In this document: one piece after another, positions 1 through 10,686 of the stretch
Layout: the number at the start of each line of letters is the position of its first letter
Position numbering within the stretch: the stretch's first letter is position 1
NCBI GenBank assembly: GCA_036571765.1
Contig: BROE01000019.1
Coordinates: 4,659,394-4,723,393, forward strand
Source: Plecoglossus altivelis
Taxonomy: Eukaryota; Chordata; Actinopteri; Osmeriformes; Plecoglossidae
Direction: 5' to 3'
Length of the DNA stretch: 64,000 nucleotides
Notes under the pieces: model-generated
What the model was told of the DNA's origin: nothing
Databases searched by the model: none
The model's input: only the letters and a program-made list of their open reading frames with translations
Made by a program: the position numbers and the translations under genes

Positions 1-3000
1 TCTGTCATCGTGTGGGAGTGCAGCTCTCTCCTAGCTGGAACATTCCCTGCTTTTACACTCTGGCACGCACGGTGCACGCTGGTAACATCACAGCTCTCTG
101 CCTGAATTCCATCAGCAGCTACGTCAAGGGATGAAGGAATGTTGCTGGAGGTCACGGCTACTGCTCTACAGACATCTGCTGGAAAGAAGGGGCAAGAGGT
201 TGTCAGCGTTGTCCGGCCGTATCGGGATGACAAGGGCAGCTGGAGGAAAGGGCCCTCTGGTTGTCAGCCTGTCAGATGCAGGGCTCTTCTCACCAAGGCA
301 ACCAAGTAGAAGCACCGTCGGGGATGACGCCTAGGGCCTTTTTTTCCCAACCAGCCAATCACAGGCTCTTCTTCATAAGCAGAAAAGCTCAGCGTGAGTT
401 TGCCCGGGATGCTACTGAACCACAGTAAACAAGCATGCGTTTCCCAACAGAGGAACACCAAACTCTAGAGACCCTCATGTGTGAAGCATCAAAGCAGGCG
501 AAGGAAGCGCATGGGGGGGAAAGAAAACAATGAATTGATCCCCACCAAAAAAATGCAGCAGCAGAGGACACGCGTTTAAAAATAGTACAATTACTCTCAT
601 AGCTACTGACAGTTGGAACCCGCAGAATGTGCACACCGCAAACAAACGTGTTGGGGAAACAAAAAAACCCATTGAAATACACACACAAGTTCAACACTTC
701 CTCAAGATCCCTTCTTAGAGTTGGAAACAACATCTTTGAGACCAAGCAGAGGGCATGCTTCCTGAACACATGGACTGCATTCTCTCCCCCATTGGAAGGA
801 GCCAGGCCATTAACAATGCTTGCAGTGGAATCCACTAGTCAGCCCTGTGGTGTTTGGGGTCTGGTGGCTAGTCACTAAATCAATGGCCTCACAAAACAGC
901 AAGTCCTATCCACCAACACCAGCTTCTATCTTTAGTGATATGCTATCACTGGGCTCATGAGCATGGAAAAAGTATTTGGCTGGTAGAGGGAGCGAGAGAT
1001 GGAGCTCGAAAGAGAGAGAGAGATCTTGTTAGTGTCTTGGCGTACATTTTCTGGCTCCAGCTGCCACAGTACAGCGTATCAGCGGCTATGTGGAAACGGA
1101 GTAGAACCTCGACAGCGAAGCTGCTACGACTGAGGAGGGTGTGAGGAGAGCAGCAAGATGAAAGCCAAATCGAAACGCCTGCAGGCCTGCCTTTAGCTAC
1201 AATGCTATGTGGCTTGCTTTCTCTCATACTGAGAAAACCCCTCCCCTATCTGTAGCCTACACGTAGCTCATGTAGAGTTAGCAGTGGAGTGTAATATGAG
1301 TACTGTTTGATGGCTCGTGTTGAATATTCAGAGCAGCACTGTTGAATATGTTGCGCGGCTAATTCACCTGCTGGACAGAGGCCAGACATCAATCGCATGC
1401 TCTTCTGTTCTCTGTATTGATGTGTTTGCAGCTGCAGAATAAACAACACTCTGGTTGAATTATCAGTGGAAATCCTTGCATGCTGCTGCGAGTACTCGAC
1501 ATGTTCGAAATGCTCTGTGCTGCAAGCCCCACCCTGGACACTCCCGTGTTCTGGAAAGTACTAACCGCTTGGACTGCCAACTGATCGGTTCCAGCTTTTA
1601 GCACCTCAGAACTGAATTTAGATCCTTGTTCCTGGGGTGAAACAGATTGGGTTCCAGGGGGGGGGGGAAGAGTTCCTGCAGTGGAAATGTGGCTATTGAC
1701 TAGGACAGAGATGGAGAAAGAGGGCATCTCCTGTTGGTTCACATTGTCTGCTCTAGGCGCCCCATGGACATAGAGCTGTCTTTTGTTCTCCTCCGTTCTC
1801 CCCTGATGAAGTCAAGCTAATGATGATGAGCCGCTGGCACTAGATCATCTCTGGGAACGTAGCCTGGCTAGGGAATCCAGCCGAGCTGGGGGACACTAGC
1901 CTGCTGTCACACTGTAGCCCATCATAGCCTGGGCTCCTTCCAACAAACACTATTATTATGTGCCTGCCACCCAAGGTAGCCAGTTACATAACCGCCACTT
2001 TGTGGCAGCACAGGCTCTATCCCAACCTCGGCAACAATATCTATTCTAGACCTTTCTACTGAAAGAGGCACAGTGGGCCACAATGGTAACACTAGGAGGC
2101 AGACTGTGATATCAGCACATGATGCTGCCTGCGACTCACAATGAAGCTCATTCTGGGAAGACCTCACATGAAATCCAACAGAAAAGAAAGCGACTTAGCT
2201 CTGGAACAAATGGGATGTGTCCTCTCTCGGTTCCCATATTCAATATCTCAAGTTCATCCATGCCTTAAATCCCAGCAGAGTATAAAAATGCCCCCGTCAA
2301 CATGATTTAATGGCTCTCTGAGAACGTTCCAGTCTGCTATCAGCCACTGTTCCTCCAGCTAGCTAGCCCACTGCTTTTATGAGGGAAGATAAACACAGTT
2401 CCCTTCCCAACAAAGGAAGACCCTCGTGTCGCAGGTCTGGGACTGAAAGCCAGGATAGGGCCAGGCATGTCTAATCTCCTGGGAGACACCGCTCTTATTC
2501 TAGTACGCCCGCTCATTAATTAAGAACGGCAAAATAGGCACTTCAAAGCCCACGGCTGTGATGTTGAAGTAGCATATGAAAGGATGGAGCCGCTGCAGTG
2601 GTCTGTTTTGGTGAGAGGTGCTTGCTGGTGCTGAAGGGGACTGATGTCTGTGTGCTCCTTCTAGGCCTATTGTTCCAGCTGCTAAGAGAGTCCACATACT
2701 GACCCTGATGGCAACATCACAGAGATAAGCCAGATTAGCCCCAGTAAAACTGCTTGATGCGATGCTTCTGACATGGAGATGAACATGTTGTCTTTCAGAT
2801 GGCTAAACTCAGAGTTGAGTTAGCCTGCCCTGCGGTCCAGCAGCCATGTGCACCTTAGCGGGTAACGTAAAGGTCCCTGGAGAGCGATACGATCAGAGAT
2901 TGAGACCTACCAGTGTGGCGATACCCTGCCGCTGCCTTCAATTTTTTATCAAGCAACAAAAGATGCTGATACACATGCCAGAGGTTCGACATTAGACTTC

Positions 3001-3333
3001 CTTCCTAGTGCTATAAGCAAAACCTTAAGAATAACCCAACGGAAATGGCAGAATGATCACGTCATAATTAAGCGAGTACATCTTTGTTCTCTGTGCTGTA
3101 GGTTTGTGAACAGGTGCAAAATAATCATGGAAGGATCATGAGGGAGGGTTTCTACAGTGAGGTGTACATATGAGGTCCTTGTGAGAGACGCTGTTTTGGC
3201 TACAGTCATCAGGTTGCCTTGAAATATGAGCCATCACATGCATGCATGCATGCATGCATGCAGGGGAGGGACACTGTTTGCTTTTCAGATCCGCTGGGTA
3301 AACAGGCTCTGGGGACCCTTGCGGTTCTCTCAC
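1..3333 (-). other. eurl intron following coding exon 1 (open at left edge)
   Basis: This stretch lies downstream of the eurl first coding exon on the minus strand. I looked for the conserved continuation of the EURL protein in all minus-strand frames and found none, so the next exon probably lies beyond the left edge and the intron exceeds 3.3 kb. The open frames seen here are short, lack splice signals in register and do not resemble known proteins. A CATG tetranucleotide repeat lies near the exon. Confidence 0.55.
3237..3262. repeat. (CATG)n microsatellite
   Basis: About six to seven perfect head-to-tail copies of the self-complementary tetranucleotide CATG lie in the eurl intron, roughly 70 bases past the exon 1 splice donor. 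The repeat is its own reverse complement, so it could form a hairpin or cruciform. Confidence 0.9.
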
Positions 3334-3460
3334 CTTCGATGCTGAGCTCAAAGCAGACATGGCAGAAGGACAAGGTCCCTGTCTCTGTCTCCAGTTTGCA
3401 GACACTGCAGATGTTGTCATCATTCAGGTCGATGTTCACAAACTGTTCCTCTTCGTCCAT
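3334..3460 (-). CDS. eurl: EURL protein homolog, first coding exon (partial gene)
   Basis: This is the first coding exon of the gene known in human as C21orf91. EURL is a cytoplasmic protein linked to neural progenitor proliferation and neuronal differentiation; its biochemical activity is poorly defined. The exon encodes about 42 residues starting MDEEEQFVNIDLNDDNICS, followed by a paired-cysteine segment with CSVC and CHVC. This closely matches the conserved N-terminus of vertebrate EURL proteins as I know them. The ATG is at 3458-3460. A TAG acceptor lies five bases upstream of the ATG in gene sense, so the 5' UTR is spliced. The exon ends with a G|GTGAG donor at 3329-3333. The remainder of the protein (roughly 250 residues in other vertebrates) is not in this window. 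Identification is confident because the N-terminal segment is distinctive. Confidence 0.88.
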
Positions 3461-4852
3461 GCTGCCTAGGGGGAGGAATACACACACACACAAGGATTTG
3501 AGAGACTTTAAACAACCACCAAACTATTTGGGCAAGACTGTCACTACTCAGACAATGTATGTCAAATAAACTGCTTGGCTTGTAGTTAAAAGGACAAATG
3601 TTTTCTTCCATTTCTACCGGCTCAGTTGAACAGATAGCTAGACTTGTGTGAACTCTGAGCTAGACCATGGCCTGTTGAATGCTTCACTATCTGCCTTCCA
3701 TATCTACCCCCTAAACACTTCTATATTAGCCTGTAGTGTAGCCGACTTCAGAAGATAATGTCTGGAAAAAGATCAAATGGAAATCTATCGATCTTCATCA
3801 GTTCTCTCTTAGACGAGGGGAACTTGGTATTGACACACATGACAAGCTGCTATGAGATACTGCTTTGTTCTCTAAGCATCAAAAAAACTGTAAGAGACTG
3901 GCTTCTGGTTTCTAAACCAGCAGCAGTTTTAAGGGACACAGAATACTAGTGTGTCCAGTGACCCATGTTTACACATGGCAAATTAGCTTTCCCTAAGTTA
4001 CATAAGTTCACTCTTTCTGAAATGTCTCAACCAAGCATGTAATTTCTTTACAACGTGACAAGAGTAATTTCTGTGTCTTTCTCAGAACACGAAAGTTTCA
4101 ACAGTTTAATTAAGAGTCATCTTATGTAATTAACGTGTACAAGAGTTTGAAAAGAAAATATACAACATTTCATTTCAGACGCCTGGTGCTGTGACTTGTG
4201 GAGAACCAGCTCTAAATACAAGAATGACCGCTTTTCGCACAGCAAGCGCAGTGCAATAGTCAGATATGGAATATTTCGAAAATGTTAAGGTTCACAGACC
4301 TGTCGAAGGAAGTAGATGTGTATGAAACTAAGACACTTTATACGTGGTCTGTACGCAACAATCCCGACTACAGACCCCTCTCAGTCGTGATTAGAGACAG
4401 AAGTGCATCTACGGAGTTGGTCTTCTTCCACATCCATTGCTGCATAGTTACAGTAAGACACTGTAATAATACCATCCTCTGCCAGGGTCTCACAGCTGTC
4501 TCAAACTACTGCCAGGAACTAAAAATGATGCTCACAACATATCTATATGAAATGTAATTAAAATATAAGTACCTAGCTATGTAAATCATACCTCAAATGT
4601 AAGCAAGAGACAAGTATTTAGTTATCTCACTGACTCACTAGATGCCACTTGCTGCTGTTAGAGCTAGGCTAGCTGCTATTGCTAGTCTACCTGGCTAGCT
4701 GAGCAAGATTATTCGTGACCGTTAGCTAGAGCTAGCTACAGTAGTAGTCTACAGTGTCTCCATCAAGCCAAAGCCAGGAATACATCACATAACTATTGAT
4801 GACAAGCGAGGGCTATTTGATGAGGTATAGTTCGTCTCACTATCTTAATTAC

Positions 4853-5000
4853 CTTGTAAGCTTCGTCAGCAGATAGACTTGAGATAAACGTATCGGGTTT
4901 TCCGCTAGTCCCCTTGCGCCTCCTCGGGTTCTTCGGCGCCCACAAAGTAGCTTCTGATGGAGTCAGACTCCGCTCTCTGGCACGTTAGCATCAGTTAGCT
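4853..5000 (-). other. eurl: Probable eurl 5' noncoding exon and promoter
   Basis: On the minus strand an AAG|GTAAT donor is present at 4848-4852. The sequence just upstream in gene sense (about 4900-5000) is locally richer in C+G and lies in a cluster of GCTAGC/TTAGCTA motifs. It is positioned as the noncoding first exon that the spliced 5' UTR of eurl requires. The transcription start and the upper exon border are inferred, not seen. Confidence 0.4.
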
Positions 5001-8000
5001 ACATTAGTTTTGGTACACGGGGGAATTCCAGCCCCCCTCCCCCTTTCGGAATAAACCACTGCTTTAAAGTGGGTGTGATCAAATATTGAAAAATAAAACA
5101 TGGGACGTATTTTCACATTTCTATGATGTATACACTTTTTTGTTGGATTATACTTGTCTGCGTACAACATAAAATAATATTTTATCCAAATATAAACTGT
5201 AATTACCTATCTTAAAATATTTGTCACATAAATGCCCCTTTACAGATTAACACGGTAGTTTCCTTCTTAACAGTACTATCAAAACAGTGGAACAGTTCTG
5301 GGTTATTTAGAGGAAACAGACATTTTGATAAATTTATTAGGAAAATGTAACTCAAAGAAATACGTTAGTTCAAGATTAGATAGTGGGTCTATATCTTATT
5401 CGGTTGAAGCTGAATTGCAATACATGTTCAGTATTGACAACACTGCTTTCATTTTTCATTCACATGAAGGCAAACCCGGGGAAATCCTTTGAGGACATGC
5501 CTGTTACCAAAGAAAAACTGTTGTCATGCCGGAACATATTATTGGCTACATAATCTATGCCAACGTATAAGAATAGCTGTGACATATTCGTGTTTTATGG
5601 CACTAACATGAATTATATTTAAATGTGGTTTAAATAACCTACAACTTTAGCTCTTAAAGAAATAATAGAGTGTAACAACATACTATTTTAACACGATCTC
5701 CCATCAAATATCGTCTACTATTTATCCACTGATGACTAAATGTTTTAGATGCAATGCTGAAATGCAAGACGTCAATTGGTCTAATTAATTCATGAAACAA
5801 TTGACCATATCCTAGAAATGACCCGATTTTAGAGGCCAATTTAAAGTGGTTGATCAGTGTGGGCCCTCAATATCTGGAGCACTAGTAATCAGTAAGCCAC
5901 CATACGATATCCCACGAAGTTTACATTAACAACGCGATGATTCATATTTACAGTAAGTCTTCAACCAGTCATTTAAGAGCAAACAAGTTAAGAAGGCTCG
6001 AAGTATAAATGAACAGTTTAAAGTTGAAATCCGCAGCGCTGAATTAACATTAGGGTGCACTCTTCAGAGTTCAAATGTGATATTCTGGCCTACCACGCAG
6101 TTTTTCTCTCTCATCTCCTGCCAGAATCGTGCAATCTGCTGCACCTCCTCTTTGGCGCAGCAATTGTTTGAATCATTCTCCTTGATTAAAACACATTTTA
6201 CAATGAGACTGTCTTGTCTGCAAAGACTGAGCTCAATTTTGAATTTATTTCCAAAGCCTTCTCTTCTGTTCTTCTGTTTTTCCCCAATTTGAACAAAATG
6301 TGAATGTTTAAGTGGAAGTAAACACACATATTATGATTTGTATATTAATGTTTGATCAATGTACGGAGTATGCAAGCATCATCAATGAACGCCTCGTGAC
6401 TGTAGTCTTTTTTCCAACAGTAGAAATCCAGATTCTGTAAACATAACAGATCGCGGACTGCAAAATGGAAAAGGACTGACAGGGCCACCTGCTGGTCAGA
6501 AAGTAGGGGTGCAGTAATATTTACTAAAGTTACACAAACTGGATGAATTTGTAGGTTTAATTAAAAATGAATTTTAAAAATGTATTGAAGAAACGTTTAT
6601 TAAAATTTACATTAAAATCTTAAACAGTATATTGAGAATGGAAATTTAAAAATATCTGTAAGTGGCTATGAAGTGGATATGAAGTGGCCCAAGACTGAAA
6701 GATATTTCTTGACCGGTACATTCCGGGAGGTGGCGTGAACGTACACGTTTTTCATCCGCATTTTTTTCAAAGAAAAAATAGTTTGATTGAAATAAGACCT
6801 TGTTATGGAGACAGACTGAAGTCAACATTAACAACACTAAAGTTAATTTATGCAGCAAATAATACATGTTAATTTGCTTCACAGATAATTGATTAGATAT
6901 TTTCTTGATGGGAATGCTTCAGCCAAGATCATTTTTAATTGAGAACACGCAATATCAACACACGGACTCCTTTGTTATCTAGTAACTTTCCTAATGTCAT
7001 ATTGAACGCAGTCCTTTCGCCAAATTTCAAATCTAACTATAAATCTAAGAATCCCACAGTGCACTTATACCACTCTTAGGTGATCTGCCCTCCACAAGTT
7101 GCAGCTTGCTCGCCGTCTTCAGAGGCTCCAGCTTACATCTAGTTAGACAGGTTTTGTGAGGTTGATAAAGTGAAAAACAGCCCTCAGCTTTTTGTGCTGT
7201 TGTAATCCCCATGCTCTGATCACCAGTCAGAGACGACAATAAATGATGTTACTGTTATACTACTGTTTTTCGACAGTCCACAACATAACTACAGTCTAAA
7301 CGGCACTGGGTGTACAGACAATCGAGTTCAGAAGCTACATATGTCACTGACTGGAGTAAGTGAAAACAAAAATGATTGGATAATTATGTAATTTTCCTGG
7401 ATGGACCAGGAACTTTGTGTTGAGTCATTTATTCTACCGCCCACCTTGAAAGGCACCTAGTCGAGCTCACTGTGTAACAGTGTCTCACGGAAAGGACCTT
7501 TGAAACATATTACTAGACAGGAGGGCCATATTCATCGGGTGTCTAGCCAGATAGTGCATTCAAGAGCTTGCTCACCTGGTCAAAACGTTACCAATCATAT
7601 ACTGTTTTGTTATTTACTGAAGGATAAAACCACCCATGTCTGATGTCACACTAAGACAGAATTTGATGGGTACAAAGTATGATGTTTTATGATATTTTAA
7701 TGTCTTCAATTCCAGTCTGAGGGGTTGTTTTGTATGCTTCTGTTTTGATTAGGTAAACTATTTTAATTAAAGGATTCCTGTAAAAGTTGTAGATGTGTCA
7801 GGTCCTTGTTTATCATTGTATCGTGCGGTTACCATAGGAGCAAAGGAAAACGGATTGTTTCCTTATTTGAATAAAGCTTTACTTAAACCCCCCTATGGCA
7901 TTCTTATGTATTATTTTGAATCTGTATTTAATAAAACGTGATTGTCTTTGTGACAGCAAAGGAACATCGTACTCTTGTTTATTTATTAAAGCTATTTTGA

Positions 8001-8280
8001 CCTTTCAACTTTATTGATGGGCCTTTAGGGAGAGAGATAGGAAAGCAGCGTGAGAGAGGCGAAGACACATGAAATGTGCTGAGCTAGATTAGAAGCCCCC
8101 TGCATCAACACCACAGCCTTAGTGGGACATGCTCATACCCAGTGAGCCATTGGGATGACTCCCCAATGGAACATAGTTGCCACAGAAACCGCATCAAACA
8201 GAATGTACAGATTTCATAGCAAAACACTTTTACCCTTGAAACAATCATCGTATTTCAATGTAACCCATCAAAACATAATA
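5001..8280. other. Intergenic, AT-rich
   Basis: This gene-poor, AT-rich interval separates the eurl promoter from the unidentified plus-strand gene. The only coding-like stretch is a short minus-strand frame at 6064-6300, listed separately. The segment 8010-8160 looks like a degenerate dispersed repeat, but I could not assign a family. Confidence 0.5.
6064..6300 (-). other. Possible terminal coding exon, unidentified
   Basis: A minus-strand frame encodes about 77 residues rich in charged amino acids, including KEEVQQIARFWQEMREKN and ending in GQNITFEL followed by a stop. Its composition is more protein-like than the surrounding AT-rich DNA, and several AG acceptors lie at its upstream end (6240-6290). 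I do not recognise the family. I found no convincing upstream exon and no AATAAA downstream within a few hundred bases. It could be the last exon of an unseen gene, a decayed remnant or chance. Confidence 0.22.
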
Positions 8281-8300
8281 TATAAACTACAATCTCAACA

Positions 8301-9353
8301 ATGGAGGATGAAGAAACGCAGTTCCACATCATTCATAATCAACTTCCGCCAATAACTCTGGCAGAAGCCTATTCTCAAGGTGAGAATATTCAACATTCAA
8401 CATGCACTGCTATATAGTGGCACAGTATTTGTAACACAGTCTCTATTGTTTATGGTGAATAGATGCTACAGAAATGCAGGGTCAAGTCATGTGGCATCAA
8501 ACCCAGGACCTGTGGCCCCAGAGCTTCCACCAGGTGCATGATCCTTACATGGGATACCCCATCCATACTGTCCCCAATAGGTTGTCTGTCAGCCAGTACC
8601 GCTGCAGAGCACCTTACTGGCTATCTCAAAACAAACTGCACCCTGACCGCCACCCCACACACTGGTGGCCAGAGGCCTTCAGCGTGGCCAGCCAAGCAGA
8701 GCGCTCGTGCTCCCACAGGCACAGGTTAATGAATGTCAGTATGTGGCCTGGCCTTACCGCAAGGCCTCACCCACTAGTACATAGCTTCCGCCCTCAGGCT
8801 GGTGACAGCACCTGTTTGTCAGCTTGGCAGCAGGCTGCAGGGCCTCTACTCAGGAGCCCAGGTCCTGAACCAGCAGTCCTGTCCCAGGTCAGTGAGACAC
8901 ACCTGCAGGGAGAAACGGACAGCTGGCTCCCCATATCCACCTCACTAGAGGAGGCCATGAAGATCTTTCAGTGTGAGCCTGTGCCCAAACAGGCTTCTCC
9001 AGTAGAGGCTGGCATCCCTCTTCAGAGGCTGGGATCAATTCCCACCCAGGTGTCAGGTATTCTTAATCTGATACGTGACTTTAAACACCCATGCAGCTAA
9101 TCATTTTGATATCCCAATGTTGTGTTTGGTAGATATGAGTAAATACCTCTGAGATGCCTCCTTTACAGATGAAGCTCCTTCTCACTTCACCGTAGACCAG
9201 ACTCTGGACCAGGAGGACTTGGTGGCCTGTGTGCAGCAGCTCCTGGATGGCCACGTCTCCACGGAGGCTCAAGACCACTCAGTGGGAGCAGAGGAGCCTG
9301 GGATGGAATTTGACTATGAGATGGACAGTTTGGGCCGACTGTGTGACCTCTAG
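8301..9353 (+). CDS. Unidentified three-exon protein-coding gene (285 aa)
   Basis: Three exons join into one frame: 8301-8379, 8463-9056 and 9169-9353. The introns are bounded by G|GTGAGA...TAG and G|GTATTC...CAG, all in phase 1, giving 285 residues ending at TAG. A polyadenylation signal ATTAAA follows at 9421. The protein starts MEDEETQFHIIHNQLPPITL. Its centre is rich in Pro, His, Gln, Trp and Tyr, with motifs such as DPYMGYPIHTVPNR and RCRAPYWLSQNKLHPDRH. The C-terminus is acidic with DQEDLVACVQQLLDG and ends FDYEMDSLGRLCDL. I see no signal peptide, membrane segment or recognised domain. The aromatic and proline-rich composition with an acidic tail would fit a nuclear co-regulator, but that is inference only. 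The gene converges on ripk4, whose 3' end lies about 0.7 kb away. The gene structure is well supported; the function is unknown. Confidence 0.72.
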
Positions 9354-9420
9354 CTGTTTGGACGGACTGTGGTCAGAAGTAGTGAGAGGAACTTAAAAGT
9401 TGATCGTGTTTGTTCAGAGT

Positions 9421-9426
9421 ATTAAA
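9421..9426 (+). terminator. Poly(A) signal of the unidentified gene
   Basis: ATTAAA lies 68 bases after the stop codon at 9353 and is the first plausible polyadenylation hexamer downstream. Confidence 0.55.
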
Positions 9427-10157
9427 GAGTAAAGTATAAAAAGACTGTTGGATTTCTGTTTGTTTGTTAACTAAGTACAAACTATAAATTGTTGCCAATC
9501 TAGAGTAGCAACTATTAACTATTCGACAAAATATTGCAGAACAAGCGGTACTATTTTACTCTATAAACTGGTAAGTCTAGCCAGACGGTAAAGACACAGA
9601 CAGGTAAGGGAAATTGGCCAACAGCAGAACATTATCTTCTACACCGCTACGGGTTTACAGGATCACCTGGCAACAGCTAAGATAGTCCTCTCTGAGCACA
9701 CACACAAAGACTTCAGATTACACGCTCTACAACCAGTCAATCCTGCGGGTCTCCGCAAACGTGATCTGTAAAAACACAGCAATTACAAACCTTACCAGCG
9801 TTCGGCTCAGTGGGCCGGAGACTAGGGTTTCAAAAGCCCAGCCCTCTGGGCGTCAGGGTTGGCATGTTGCTTTAGCGAGCGATGAAAAGTTTAAGTGGTC
9901 TATGGTATTAGCCAACAGCCTAGAAGTCATCCTCCCCCCTCCCCTTCCCTTCCACTCCCCCACCCTCCTGCTCCCTGCGATCCCCCCTGAGGCCAGTTCC
10001 CATGGTGCTTGCCAAATCAAGCATGCTCACTTGTGTCGGGCAGCGGCACCTGAGATAAGAATAATCACAGGGCTGCAGATGTAGACATGCCGACTTCACC
10101 TGGCATTTAAAGAGGCAGTCATTTCTGCACACATTGTAAACCGTTTCGAAGTAGTTT

Positions 10158-10169
10158 TTTTATTTTATT
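10158..10169 (-). terminator. ripk4: ripk4 poly(A) signals
   Basis: On the minus strand two AATAAA hexamers occur in tandem about 520 bases past the ripk4 stop codon, which sets a 3' UTR of about 0.5 kb. The 0.7 kb between here and the convergent upstream gene shows no other feature. Confidence 0.6.
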
Positions 10170-10686
10170 TTAGATGAGAATATAACTTATGGACATTGTT
10201 ACACATCTGCTACAAATCGTCATGGAATAGGAAAATGCAAATGATCATCAACAGGTTGATATGATCCTATTCATGAATACAAGATGTGACCATACTGCCT
10301 TCAGCTTATGCAAAGTTGAACAGGTAAAAATGTGACATGAAATTATTTGTAACCTGAAAGATTTGTATATATGGTCTTTTTTACGGCTTAAGCCACATTT
10401 CCATATACAGTGTACACATATTTACATACTAGTACTCCTTCTGTGACAATTCTACAGATAGCAGTGGCTTTCAAGGCCACAGCACCAGAGAATCATACCA
10501 TCCGCCAGTGATGACACCCTTCTGAAATAAAAACGATAAAAAATTATGTACAAAAGCAGTTCTCTTCATTCTCTCCACTCTACATTCCTCGTCATCCACT
10601 GGGATAGAATGGGAGACTTAAGTCGGGGTTTTCAAGACAGATCTGTACAATCCAGAGGGACCTCAAGTCCGACGCTTCAGCTGTCC

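Noticed and set aside
8010..8160. Possible tRNA-derived or hAT-type repeat fragment
   Set aside because: It resembles degenerate repeats common in fish, but I could not find ends, target-site duplications or promoter boxes to name a family.
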